The notes under the pieces were generated by a model, which made no database searches, was not told where the DNA came from, and was given only the letters and a program-made list of their open reading frames with translations. Shown one piece after another: positions 32,490-41,013 of a stretch of 64,000 bases of DNA (positions are counted from its first letter, which is position 1; every line of letters begins with the position of its first letter). The stretch is from Bacteroidales bacterium (GTDB lineage Bacteria > Bacteroidota > Bacteroidia > Bacteroidales > UBA12077): contig JANQHE010000002.1 of assembly GCA_028282785.1 (NCBI GenBank), forward strand, positions 1-64,000, given 5' to 3'. Made by a program: the position numbers and the translations under genes.

Positions 32490-33998
32490 CTATTGATGTT
32501 CCGGTCTTAACAAATCATTTACTGTTTTTACCGGATTAAATGTTTCTACGTGTACTTCTACAAAAACAGTATTCCAATTGGCCATTGCACCATTCCATAA
32601 TCCAGGTAATTCTTGAGCTTTTAAGTTTCTTCCACCTTTTGATTTTTTGGAAATAAAACCTGTATTTAAATCTCTGTATTTCAATAAATCAAACTTATTT
32701 CCACTTTTATTTTTGGTTGCACATACTAAATCAACAGGATTAAAGTGCGTCGATAATTTTACTATCTCATTCTGTTTTTCATTATTAGAATCAATTTGAG
32801 AGGATTCTACAATTTGCAAATCCATAATTCCATTGGTTTGTTTAACCCAAAACGGACCCCCACCTGGCTCACCCTCATTTTTAACCATTCCGCAAACTCG
32901 GATTGGCCGATTTAAAATTCCTAATATTGATTTTGGATCAATATTCTTATCAAATTCATAACATAAATCTTTCTTTATGAAATCTTTTATTTCAGATAAA
33001 ATTTCATCCGTATAATTTATTTCTTCAAGAATATCTATGTAATTAAAAATCTTTTCCTGGTAAGATAATAGTATTCCGGCTAATGCTTTTTTGTATTTTA
33101 CTGTCACCTCTTTCATTCGATCCGGCACTACATTATCAATATTTTTAATAAAGATAATATCAGAATCGAATTCGTTTAAGTTTTCTATTAAAGCTCCGTG
33201 TCCACCGGGTCTGAACAGCAAAGATCCATCTGAATTTCTGAATAACTGATTTTCTAAATCAACAGCCACCATATCTGTTGAAGGTTTCTGTTGTGAAAAT
33301 GAAATCTTATATTTTACATTAAATCTTTTCTCAAAATACTCAATTTTGGTTTCAAGCAAATCCAGAAATAAATCCTTATGTTCAGGAGAAATTGTAAAGT
33401 GAATCTTAACAACATTATCGAAAGATTTTGAATAACTAGCACCTTCATACAAATGTTCTTCAAATGCCGTTCTTAAATCATCCTCGTATTTATGAAAACT
33501 TAAAACTCCTTTGGGCTTTTGTCCATAATTAAGACCATCATGAAACAAGAAATACCTTAGTATTTCCTTAAACTTTCCGGTTTTTAATAAATTATTAATA
33601 TCCTGTCCGTTAGATTTTATTACATTTTTTAACTCATCATAAAATGCAAACTTTTCAAGATTCTTAAAATATCTCTCTATACTTTCATCACTAACTTCTT
33701 CAATATTATTATATTGTCCATCAGCTTTTTCGTAAAATTCAAATAGAAATTTAAACATTCTTGAAGCTGCCCCTGATGCGGGAATAAATTTTAAAGAATC
33801 GGGACTAAGGTCTTCATACAATTTAATGTACGCTTCAATTTCCTCTTCACTCAGACGAATAATTCCATCATTAATGGTTGCTGGTCTTGATATTTTTAAA
33901 TATGGAAATCCTTGTATAAAATTCTTTATCTGATTATTTACTTTTTCGGGAGTTAAACCCTTACTTTCAATTTGTTGAATATCTTTTTCTGTAAACAT
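32490..33998 (-). CDS. DUF4301 domain-containing protein
   Basis: The 502-residue cytoplasmic protein covers the whole DUF4301 family length. The conserved patch IPASGAASRMFK (about residues 77-88) looks like the N-terminal loop of nucleotidyltransferases, and another conserved stretch (FRPGGHGALIENLNEF) supports a sugar-nucleotide-type fold. No activity has been established for the family. It is found almost only in Bacteroidota. It is monocistronic, with an exact promoter element at 34023-34030. Confidence 0.85.
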   Translation of the reverse strand: MFTEKDIQQIESKGLTPEKVNNQIKNFIQGFPYLKISRPATINDGIIRLSEEEIEAYIKLYEDLSPDSLKFIPASGAASRMFKFLFEFYEKADGQYNNIEEVSDESIERYFKNLEKFAFYDELKNVIKSNGQDINNLLKTGKFKEILRYFLFHDGLNYGQKPKGVLSFHKYEDDLRTAFEEHLYEGASYSKSFDNVVKIHFTISPEHKDLFLDLLETKIEYFEKRFNVKYKISFSQQKPSTDMVAVDLENQLFRNSDGSLLFRPGGHGALIENLNEFDSDIIFIKNIDNVVPDRMKEVTVKYKKALAGILLSYQEKIFNYIDILEEINYTDEILSEIKDFIKKDLCYEFDKNIDPKSILGILNRPIRVCGMVKNEGEPGGGPFWVKQTNGIMDLQIVESSQIDSNNEKQNEIVKLSTHFNPVDLVCATKNKSGNKFDLLKYRDLNTGFISKKSKGGRNLKAQELPGLWNGAMANWNTVFVEVHVETFNPVKTVNDLLRPEHQ

Positions 33999-34022
33999 AT
34001 TGTACGATTATTTATGTTTATA

Positions 34023-34030
34023 CAAAAATA
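34023..34030 (-). promoter_or_regulatory. TAnnTTTG promoter element of the DUF4301 gene
   Basis: The minus strand reads TATTTTTG, an exact match about 25 bases before the start codon at 33998. Confidence 0.55.
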
Positions 34031-34049
34031 AACTGAATTTAGCTTATTG

Positions 34050-36506
34050 TTAGAATTTTGCAGTTAATTTAAGATTAAGCCTTCTGGAAGTTAAATAGTT
34101 TGGAACGGCATATTGCGAAGCATTTCCGGCTTGATTATTAACGGTTTTAATCCACATATAGGAGATGGTATTATTAATATCAAGCAAATTAAAAACTTCA
34201 AAACTGATCCACATATCCTCAAAATTATTAAGCCATTTAGCTTTTTCAAATTCTTTATTACTGCTTTTCAATACTTTTGATAACCCAAGGTCGACACGTT
34301 TGTATGCCTTCATTCTAAAAACCTGGTCGTATCGGTCTTCATTAGGTGACGAAAAAGGCAATCGGCTACCATAATGTAAACTTAAATTCATTCTAAACGA
34401 AGGACTCATAGGTAAATAATCCTGAAAATATAAACTAAAATTAACCAACTGATCCGTAGGACGTGGATAATACCCCGGTTCGATCCGATTGCCCTCTGAA
34501 TTGTAATAATAGTCGCCACTAATATCTTCCTTAGTTTGCATTAAGGAAAGGCTTGCCCAGGATTCAATTCCTTGTACAAATTCTCCATTAATTTTAAAAT
34601 CTATTCCATATGCATATCCATCAGCCATATTCTGAGCAGAATACTCCAAATGAACATTATCAACTTTATATGGAATAAGATCTCTAAGAATCTTATAATA
34701 TAATTCAGTACTTAACTTAAATGGCCTGTTCCATGCATTAAAGGTAAATTCGTTTCCTAAAACAAAATGAATTGATTTTTGAGACTTAATATCAGGATTT
34801 ATTGTACCCTCTGCATTTTTCATTTCTTTATAAAATGGTGGTTGATAATATAATCCGGACGCAAATCTAAATATCATATTCTTCTCCCAATTTGGAATAT
34901 AGGATATTGATAACCGAGGTGTCAAAATAAGTTCTTTATTAAAATCCCAATAACTTGCGCGTACTCCAACATTTAGATAAAACTCAGCCTCATTCTTAAA
35001 ATTCTTGGAAAAGGTATTTTGAACATAAGCAGATATTCTATTGGAGCTTATTTTATTTAAAGCTCTAGCAGTTTCATACAACTCTATTGTCGATCCATTA
35101 TAAGGCAGAGAAAAACCAGCTGAATCCAGCATTTTCCACTGAGATATTTCATCATCGATTTTTTCATAGTTATATTTTGCGCCCCATCTTAACTTATTTC
35201 TCTCTGCGTAATAACCACCTTTAAAAGATATTGTATAGACATTTGCAGTTAGAAAGTTCCTGGCATGATTTAAGAAAGTTCCAACCCCGATATTCATTAT
35301 ACTATCACCATATGTATCTGATCCAACTGTGTTATCTAATTCATTTAAATAATACTGCCCTTGAATGTCATATGTTTCTTGCTCATTGGTTTGAAATGCA
35401 GACAAGATCATCTTTAGCGATAATCTTTCATTTGGACTATAGTTTGTTGTAAAAGCTCCCAGATAAGTTTCAAATTTATCATTTTCGTTCCCATCATAAT
35501 AAATTTTCAAATTTAGCGCTTCATCTATTGTACCGAAAGATGTTTCTCTACTTTGGGGGATGAATTTGTAACTGTTTAATGAATAATAACCCAAAAAATC
35601 AAAATCCAGTTTTGAGTTTACTTTATATGTTAAATAAGATTGGATATCGTAATAATCAGGGTTATAATCACCTGTAGTTTCTAAAGAATTTAATACATAT
35701 TGAGATGTTTTATATCTCATTCCTGTATTATACGTAAACTTGCCAGATTTTGAAATGTCTTCGAGTTGAGCTGTTCCTCCTAATAAACTTAATGATACCC
35801 TACCTGAAAATTCAACGGGCTTATTATATCGTATATCCAATACAGAAGACATTTTATCTCCAAATCTTGATTCAAATCCTCCTGACGAGAAATGGATAGA
35901 AGAAACCATATCTGAATTTAAAAAACTTAGTCCTTCCTGTTGTCCTGAACGAATCAATAATGGTCTGTAAATTTCAATATCATTTACATAAACTAAATTT
36001 TCATCATAGTTACCTCCGCGAACGGAATACTGTGAGCTCAGTTCTGTATTTGAAGATACACCAGGCATTGTTTTAATCAACGCTTCAAGATTACCGGAAA
36101 TATCAGGATTTAACTCAATATGTTTTGCTTCGATTTTTATTAAATTTGATTCTGGTGACAACTCTCCTACAACTGCAACTTCTCCAATATCACTAACTGC
36201 AAGTTCCAATATTATGTCAAAATTTGAAACTGAATCTCTGTTTGAATTTATGGTAAAACTCTTAGGTAAGTAACCAATACAAGAAACCTGAACCAATACA
36301 TTTCTGTTTTCCGGAATTTTTAAAGAGTAACTTCCGTCATTTTTTGAAATTACTCCGGTATTATTTGACATATTCCTGATATGAGCTAATTCAATTGGTT
36401 TACCTTCCTGGTTTAAAACCTTTCCCCTTAAAGAAATTACATCTTGAGAAAAAACCGAAACTGCAAAAAAAATCAGTAGAATATATGAGAATAAAAACTT
36501 CATCAA
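34050..36506 (-). CDS. TonB-dependent receptor with carboxypeptidase-like N-terminal domain
   Basis: The 818-residue protein has a signal peptide (1-20, ending FSQ), a carboxypeptidase-like regulatory domain (about 24-108, LRGKVLNQEGKPIELAHI), a plug (about 125-225: MPGVSSNTELSSQYSVRGGN) and a barrel with FAS-type strands to the C-terminal LNLKLTAKF. The plug phrase SVRGGNYDENLVYVNDIEIY is typical of a Bacteroidota receptor group without SusD partner. The ligand cannot be deduced from the context, as the neighbours are DUF4301 and YjbQ. It has an own promoter at 36520-36527; no terminator was found. Confidence 0.92.
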   Translation of the reverse strand: MMKFLFSYILLIFFAVSVFSQDVISLRGKVLNQEGKPIELAHIRNMSNNTGVISKNDGSYSLKIPENRNVLVQVSCIGYLPKSFTINSNRDSVSNFDIILELAVSDIGEVAVVGELSPESNLIKIEAKHIELNPDISGNLEALIKTMPGVSSNTELSSQYSVRGGNYDENLVYVNDIEIYRPLLIRSGQQEGLSFLNSDMVSSIHFSSGGFESRFGDKMSSVLDIRYNKPVEFSGRVSLSLLGGTAQLEDISKSGKFTYNTGMRYKTSQYVLNSLETTGDYNPDYYDIQSYLTYKVNSKLDFDFLGYYSLNSYKFIPQSRETSFGTIDEALNLKIYYDGNENDKFETYLGAFTTNYSPNERLSLKMILSAFQTNEQETYDIQGQYYLNELDNTVGSDTYGDSIMNIGVGTFLNHARNFLTANVYTISFKGGYYAERNKLRWGAKYNYEKIDDEISQWKMLDSAGFSLPYNGSTIELYETARALNKISSNRISAYVQNTFSKNFKNEAEFYLNVGVRASYWDFNKELILTPRLSISYIPNWEKNMIFRFASGLYYQPPFYKEMKNAEGTINPDIKSQKSIHFVLGNEFTFNAWNRPFKLSTELYYKILRDLIPYKVDNVHLEYSAQNMADGYAYGIDFKINGEFVQGIESWASLSLMQTKEDISGDYYYNSEGNRIEPGYYPRPTDQLVNFSLYFQDYLPMSPSFRMNLSLHYGSRLPFSSPNEDRYDQVFRMKAYKRVDLGLSKVLKSSNKEFEKAKWLNNFEDMWISFEVFNLLDINNTISYMWIKTVNNQAGNASQYAVPNYLTSRRLNLKLTAKF

Positions 36507-36519
36507 ATAGTACCTATTA

Positions 36520-36527
36520 CAAAGCTA
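36520..36527 (-). promoter_or_regulatory. TAnnTTTG promoter element of the second TonB receptor gene
   Basis: The minus strand reads TAGCTTTG, an exact match 14 bases upstream of the start codon at 36506. Confidence 0.55.
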
Positions 36528-36642
36528 TAAACAGCAAAATCAATAAATTATTTTACGATTTTAATAAGAAATCCAAAACTAATTCTTTTGGTTAAGATTA
36601 AGAAAATTTCCATAACTTTATTTGCACCAAAAAATATTTGAT

Positions 36643-37053
36643 ATGATAAATCAGTTTGAAATTAGTTTACCTTCATTTAAGCGTGGATATCATATAATTA
36701 CAGACCATATCTTAAATTCTTTTGAAGATCTTCCTGAAAAAGGACTTATGCATATTTTTATCAAACACACATCTGCAGCACTAACCATTAATGAAAATGC
36801 CGACCCTTCAGTAACAGTCGACTTTGAAAACTTTACGAATCACCTGATTCCTGATGGGCACAAATTATTTTCCCACACCATGGAAGGCCCCGATGACATG
36901 GCAGCTCATATTAAGTCATCTACTTTCGGACAATCATTAACTATTCCAATTACCGATTATAGTCTAAATTTGGGAACCTGGCAGGGAATTTATTTATGTG
37001 AATTTAGAAATCATGGAGGAAACCGTAAATTAGTAATTACAATTTATAATTAA
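36643..37053 (+). CDS. YjbQ/UPF0047 family protein (secondary thiamine-phosphate synthase-like)
   Basis: I chose ATG 36643 over the in-frame TTG at 36622, giving 136 residues, the normal family length; the TTG overlaps a likely promoter element. The conserved core is HTSAALTINENADPSV (about residues 42-57), GPDDMAAHIKSSTFG and GTWQGIYLCEFRNHGG, with the histidines that form the family active site. E. coli YjbQ shows weak thiamine-phosphate synthase activity; its physiological role remains open. The gene stands alone, and the 458-bp gap downstream belongs to the ior leader. Confidence 0.9.
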   Translation: MINQFEISLPSFKRGYHIITDHILNSFEDLPEKGLMHIFIKHTSAALTINENADPSVTVDFENFTNHLIPDGHKLFSHTMEGPDDMAAHIKSSTFGQSLTIPITDYSLNLGTWQGIYLCEFRNHGGNRKLVITIYN

Positions 37054-37282
37054 TTTGATTTCAAAATTTAAGATTTCTAATGAAAAAATAATTGATCACT
37101 GAAAATTCAGAATGGTATATTTTTCATAAGATTAATATTTCTCACAAAAACCTGACAATTAATAAATTACAGTTTCAACACTAAATTCTTATGTTAATTA
37201 CAATTTGTAACTAAAAACTGATTTTCAGTAAATTATGTTATACAAAATGTCTATTTTAATAACAATTAATAAAAAATAATAC

Positions 37283-37290
37283 TACATTTG
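37283..37290 (+). promoter_or_regulatory. TAnnTTTG promoter element of the ior operon
   Basis: TACATTTG is an exact match. The start of transcription would be near 37296, 28 bases before a short reading frame and about 215 bases before iorA. Confidence 0.55.
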
Positions 37291-37323
37291 CTTTCATATA
37301 GTAAATAACAACAAAACTAAACT

Positions 37324-37401
37324 ATGAAAATAAGTAAGATTGTTTATTATTATGTTATTGCTGTTCAGGTAGGTTTTTTAAAACGCTTTGGTGGCCTGTG
37401 A
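37324..37401 (+). CDS. Candidate leader peptide of the ior operon (25 aa, Tyr-Tyr-Tyr)
   Basis: An ATG-initiated frame of 25 codons plus TGA encodes a basic, hydrophobic peptide (MKISKIVYYYVIAV and then QVGFLKRFGGL). Three consecutive TAT codons lie at 37345-37353. It sits inside the predicted leader RNA, in front of an aromatic 2-oxoacid oxidoreductase whose natural substrates include the transamination product of tyrosine. Together these suggest a translation-sensing attenuation peptide. Chance cannot be excluded for so short a frame. The rest of the 458-bp gap holds the promoter and the competing stems described next. Confidence 0.5.
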   Translation: MKISKIVYYYVIAVQVGFLKRFGGL

Positions 37402-37422
37402 TTTAACACTCTGTTAACTTTA

Positions 37423-37468
37423 TTAACTTATCAGCTCTTTTATAAGTTATTGAGATTTCATAACTTAT
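37423..37468 (+). promoter_or_regulatory. Competing hairpins (possible attenuator) upstream of iorA
   Basis: Segment A (TTAACTTAT, 37423-37431) can pair with B (ATAAGTTAT, 37442-37450), and B can pair perfectly with C (ATAACTTAT, 37460-37468), so the two stems exclude each other. The B:C stem is followed by an AU-rich stretch but no clean U tract, so it may act on elongation or on translation of iorA rather than as a classic terminator. Confidence 0.4.
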
Positions 37469-37511
37469 GACTTTTATAAAATTTAAAAATAAAAAATAAA
37501 ACTACGATAAA

Positions 37512-39128
37512 ATGCAAAAACTATTATTATTAGGTGATGAAGCAATTGCTCAAGGAGCACTCGATGGAGGAATGTCGGGTATATATGCCTATCCGGGAAC
37601 TCCATCAACTGAAATAACCGAATATGTTCAGGGATCAAAATTTGCACAAGAAAATAACATCCATAGCGATTGGTCAGCAAATGAAAAAACTGCGATGGAG
37701 GCAGCTTTAGGTATGTCATATGCAGGTAAACGTGCCATGGTTTGTATGAAGCATGTTGGTTTAAATGTTGCAGCTGATGCTTTCGTTAATTCATCCATTA
37801 CTGGTGTTAATGGAGGTTTAATTGTTGTTTCTGCTGACGATCCATCAATGCACTCATCTCAAAATGAGCAAGATTCCAGATTCTATGGGAATTTTGCCAT
37901 GATGCCAATGCTTGAGCCTGTAGACCAACAAGAAGCATATGAAATGTCTTATCATGGATTTGAGCTTTCTGAAAAATTCAAACTTCCTGTTTTATTAAGA
38001 CTCACAACAAGGTTAGCTCATTCCCGTGCAGGGGTTCAAACTTTAGAGCAAAAAGCTGAAAATGAAGTTTCAATCCCATCTAATCCAACTCAATTTGTAT
38101 TGCTACCTTCTATAGCACGAAAACAATATAAAACTTTGTTAAATATTCAGGATGCCCTGGTTGAAGCATCAGAGAATTCTACGTTTAATAAATATATTGA
38201 TGGTTCTGATAAATCATTAGGCATTATTGCTCCGGGTATTGCTTTTAATTACCTAATGGAGAACTTCCAGGATAAAGAATTGAACCACCCTGTATTAAAA
38301 ATTGGTCAATATCCGATTCCTCGAAAGCAAATAATGAAGATGGTCGAAGAATGTGACAGGATTCTTGTCTTAGAAGAAGGTTATCCATTAATTGAAGAAT
38401 CATTAAAAGGCTACCAGGAAGCTGGTACTCCAATTTCCGGAAGACTGGATGGATCTTTACCTCGTGATGGCGAGTTAAATCCAAATTTAGTTGCTAAAGC
38501 TTTAGGGTTAGAAACAACTTTAGATGGTGAAATACCTGAATTAGTTAAAAACCGTCCACCTTCAATGTGTGTAGGTTGTGGTCATATAGATGCTTACAAT
38601 GCTTTAAACATTGCTTTAAAGGAATATGGCGTTGGAAGAGTATTCTCGGATATCGGTTGTTATACTTTAGGCGCATTACCTCCGTACAATGCTATTAACT
38701 CTTGCGTTGATATGGGAGCATCAATTACAATGGCAAAAGGTGCTGCTGATGCTGGATTAATTCCAGCGGTAGCAGTAATTGGAGATTCAACTTTTACTCA
38801 CTCCGGAATTACCGGTTTAATTGATTGTGTAACTGAGAACAGTCCGGTAACAATAATTATTTCTGATAACTATACCACAGGAATGACAGGAGGCCAAGAT
38901 TCTAAAGCCTTAGGTAAAATTGAAGATATCTGTAAAGGTGTTGGTGTAGATCCTGAGCATATTAAGGTTTTCAAGCCATTGAAGAAAAATATGGATGAAA
39001 TGGTTCAGATAATGAAAGATGAACTGGCATATAAGGGAGTTTCTGTTATAATTCCACGTCGTCAGTGTGTTCAGACAATGAAGAATAAGAAACTTGCAGA
39101 GCAACTTAAAGAATTAAACCTTAAATAA
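37512..39128 (+). CDS. iorA: Indolepyruvate:ferredoxin oxidoreductase, alpha subunit
   Basis: The 538-residue subunit binds thiamine diphosphate (GDSTFTHSGITGLIDC and IIISDNYTTGMTGGQ). It converts aryl pyruvates from tryptophan, tyrosine and phenylalanine to aryl-acetyl-CoA, reducing ferredoxin. The N-terminal part has the pyrimidine-binding domain (AYPGTPSTEITEYV) and the centre carries CVGCGHIDAYNAL. Archaeal IorA continues with a C-terminal [4Fe-4S] ferredoxin domain; this one ends at about that point and has no CxxCxxC cluster motif. It is followed by iorB after a 32-bp gap. Confidence 0.93.
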   Translation: MQKLLLLGDEAIAQGALDGGMSGIYAYPGTPSTEITEYVQGSKFAQENNIHSDWSANEKTAMEAALGMSYAGKRAMVCMKHVGLNVAADAFVNSSITGVNGGLIVVSADDPSMHSSQNEQDSRFYGNFAMMPMLEPVDQQEAYEMSYHGFELSEKFKLPVLLRLTTRLAHSRAGVQTLEQKAENEVSIPSNPTQFVLLPSIARKQYKTLLNIQDALVEASENSTFNKYIDGSDKSLGIIAPGIAFNYLMENFQDKELNHPVLKIGQYPIPRKQIMKMVEECDRILVLEEGYPLIEESLKGYQEAGTPISGRLDGSLPRDGELNPNLVAKALGLETTLDGEIPELVKNRPPSMCVGCGHIDAYNALNIALKEYGVGRVFSDIGCYTLGALPPYNAINSCVDMGASITMAKGAADAGLIPAVAVIGDSTFTHSGITGLIDCVTENSPVTIIISDNYTTGMTGGQDSKALGKIEDICKGVGVDPEHIKVFKPLKKNMDEMVQIMKDELAYKGVSVIIPRRQCVQTMKNKKLAEQLKELNLK

Positions 39129-39160
39129 TCTACATTAGTAACTTAAAAAAAATAAATAAT

Positions 39161-39742
39161 ATGAAAACAGATATAATATTGGCTGGTGTAGGTGGACAAG
39201 GGATTTTATCAATTGCCGCTACAATTGGGATGGCAGCTTTACATAATGATATGCATTTGAAACAAGCCGAGGTTCATGGAATGAGTCAACGTGGAGGTGC
39301 AGTTCAATCAAATATGAGAATTTCTGATAAACCAATAGCTTCGGATTTAATTCCTATGGGAGCTGCGGATATTATCCTTTCGGTTGAGCCTATGGAATCA
39401 TTAAGATATTTACCTTATCTTAAAAAAGGTGGTTGGTTAGTAACTAATACAACTCCATTTGTAAATATTCCGGATTATCCTGAAGTTGAAAATGTTTTAA
39501 TTGAGGTTAAGAAGCATAAAAATCATATTGCATTAGATGCAGATACAATTGCAGCAGAATTTGGATCAAAAAGATCATCAAATATAGTTATGTTGGGTGC
39601 GGCAACACCTTTCTTTAACATCTCATTCGAAAGTTTTGAAGAAGGTATCAGAAAAATCTTTGCTCGTAAAGGAGAAGATATAATTAATATGAACCTGAAT
39701 GCACTAAGAGCAGGAAGAGATTTTGCTGAGAAAAATAGGTAG
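39161..39742 (+). CDS. iorB: Indolepyruvate:ferredoxin oxidoreductase, beta subunit
   Basis: The 193-residue gamma-type domain of 2-oxoacid oxidoreductases has GVGGQGILSIAATIG (about residues 8-22) and KQAEVHGMSQRGGAVQSNMR (about 36-55), which form the CoA-side interface in the family. It completes the IorAB heterodimer, presumably cytoplasmic. With flavodoxin or ferredoxin as acceptor it can work in either direction, so in anaerobes it may also help make aromatic amino acids from aryl acids. It is the last gene of the operon and is followed by a terminator. Confidence 0.93.
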   Translation: MKTDIILAGVGGQGILSIAATIGMAALHNDMHLKQAEVHGMSQRGGAVQSNMRISDKPIASDLIPMGAADIILSVEPMESLRYLPYLKKGGWLVTNTTPFVNIPDYPEVENVLIEVKKHKNHIALDADTIAAEFGSKRSSNIVMLGAATPFFNISFESFEEGIRKIFARKGEDIINMNLNALRAGRDFAEKNR

Positions 39743-39768
39743 GTATTTTTATTAATTTAATAATTATT

Positions 39769-39801
39769 GTAGAAGCAGGATATACCCTGCTTCTACTTTT
39801 T
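39769..39801 (+). terminator. Intrinsic terminator of the ior operon
   Basis: The stem GTAGAAGCAGG (39769-39779) / CCTGCTTCTAC (39786-39796) has a 6-base loop and is followed by five Ts. Confidence 0.88.
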
Positions 39802-39810
39802 ATATCATAC

Positions 39811-40632
39811 CTAGTTATTACCCAAGATTAATGGTAAACCATCTTTCCCACTTCCTACTACAATAACTTTTGAATTTGGAGATTCCGCAAGCTTTATAGT
39901 AGCTTCAATACCTCTCTGCTTTAATATATTTGTTGTTAAACTAGCACTAATAATTTTATTATAATTAGAAATACCTTCGGCTTCAATTTTCTTCCTTTCA
40001 GCCTCTTGCTTTTCTTTTTCCAATCTATACTGCATCGCTTCTGCAATTTGTCTTTGTTCCTCTTTGCTATCAATTGCCATTCTAATTTTCTCAGGTAATT
40101 GAATAGAACGTATTAGAAGTGTTTTCATTTTTACATTATTATTTTGAAGATTTACTGTAGTTTCTTCAATAATGCTTTCTTCAACTTCTGCCCTTCTTGT
40201 TGAATATATCTCTTCTGCCTCATAACTTCCAAATATTTTTCTGGCTGCAGATCTAACTTCAGGTACAACAAGCCTTTCCTTATAATCTCCTGAAAAATTC
40301 TCATAAAGATCTCCAATGTTTTCCCTAATAGGGACATACCTGACCGTTACATCAACAATTATTGACAATCCTCTTTTATCAAGAACATCCATTCGTTCCT
40401 CAACAATTTGTTCTTTCATATCGTATATTAACAACCGGTTCCAAGGTGCAATAACGTGCAAACCAGGCCCATAGATTTTATCCTTATCCAATCCATCCTT
40501 TTTCAATGGCCTAAAAATTATAGCTGCTTCAGTAGGTTCTAAAATTTTGAACATACGGCCCCCAAGAATTATTACAAAAATTACAATAATTCCTATTATT
40601 ACTAATACAAATGTCGATAATGGCTTTTTCAT
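39811..40632 (-). CDS. Prohibitin-family SPFH domain membrane protein
   Basis: The 273-residue protein has an N-terminal membrane helix (about residues 7-25) and then a Band-7/SPFH domain (about 28-200: ILEPTEAAIIFRPL, YGPGLHVIAPWN, SIIVDVTVRYVPI). A charged helical stretch (about 200-230, KEEQRQIAEAMQYRLEKEKQ) is typical of prohibitins. These proteins form ring scaffolds in the membrane and often modulate proteases such as FtsH or membrane stress; here no partner is adjacent. It is convergent with iorB. Upstream a TACCTTTA element, one mismatch from consensus, may be its promoter. Confidence 0.88.
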   Translation of the reverse strand: MKKPLSTFVLVIIGIIVIFVIILGGRMFKILEPTEAAIIFRPLKKDGLDKDKIYGPGLHVIAPWNRLLIYDMKEQIVEERMDVLDKRGLSIIVDVTVRYVPIRENIGDLYENFSGDYKERLVVPEVRSAARKIFGSYEAEEIYSTRRAEVEESIIEETTVNLQNNNVKMKTLLIRSIQLPEKIRMAIDSKEEQRQIAEAMQYRLEKEKQEAERKKIEAEGISNYNKIISASLTTNILKQRGIEATIKLAESPNSKVIVVGSGKDGLPLILGNN

Positions 40633-40833
40633 AGTTTTAGATTTTAAATATTTAATTCTTCGAATGACTAAAGGTAAACATAATATTGCAATAGAAAAGA
40701 ATCCCTTAATTATTATCTAAAAGAACTAATAAATTGAAATGAGTACGTTATCAACACATAAGCCTAATAAATATTATGGTTATGTTAATTTTTCTTTATT
40801 GTGGTTTTAAGATATTTTAAATAGATTTGACCT

Positions 40834-40862
40834 GCATTATTCATGAATTTAATGAATAATGC
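40834..40862. repeat. Inverted repeat in the gap before the phosphorylase gene
   Basis: An 11-bp perfect inverted repeat (GCATTATTCAT at 40834-40844, ATGAATAATGC at 40852-40862) with a 7-base spacer lies about 40 bp upstream of a promoter element. No T tract follows, so an operator is more likely than a terminator. The remainder of the 381-bp gap (40633-41013) holds the promoter and the leader described below. Confidence 0.4.
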
Positions 40863-40900
40863 AACTGACGTAGGAAAAATCAAAAATTTATAATAATTTA

Positions 40901-40908
40901 TATCTTTG
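40901..40908 (+). promoter_or_regulatory. TAnnTTTG promoter element of the nucleoside phosphorylase gene
   Basis: TATCTTTG is an exact match. It predicts a transcript starting near 40915 with a 5' leader of about 100 bases. Confidence 0.55.
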
Positions 40909-40914
40909 ATTTTT

Positions 40915-41013
40915 CACAGTCAGGGTCAACCTGGACTATTCATAAATATTAGAAAATATAATGTTTAAGAATACGTCAGGTTGAAGTCCTTTAATTAAAG
41001 AAAGTTATACGTT
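40915..41013 (+). promoter_or_regulatory. Structured leader RNA, possible pseudoknot, upstream of the phosphorylase gene
   Basis: TCAACCTG (40926-40933) pairs with CAGGTTGA (40977-40984), while GGACT (40933-40937) pairs with AGTCC directly after it (40985-40989). The order of strands is that of an H-type pseudoknot. A competing local stem CAGG/CCTG (40921-40924 / 40930-40933) also exists. It matches no riboswitch class I know. Confidence 0.35.
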
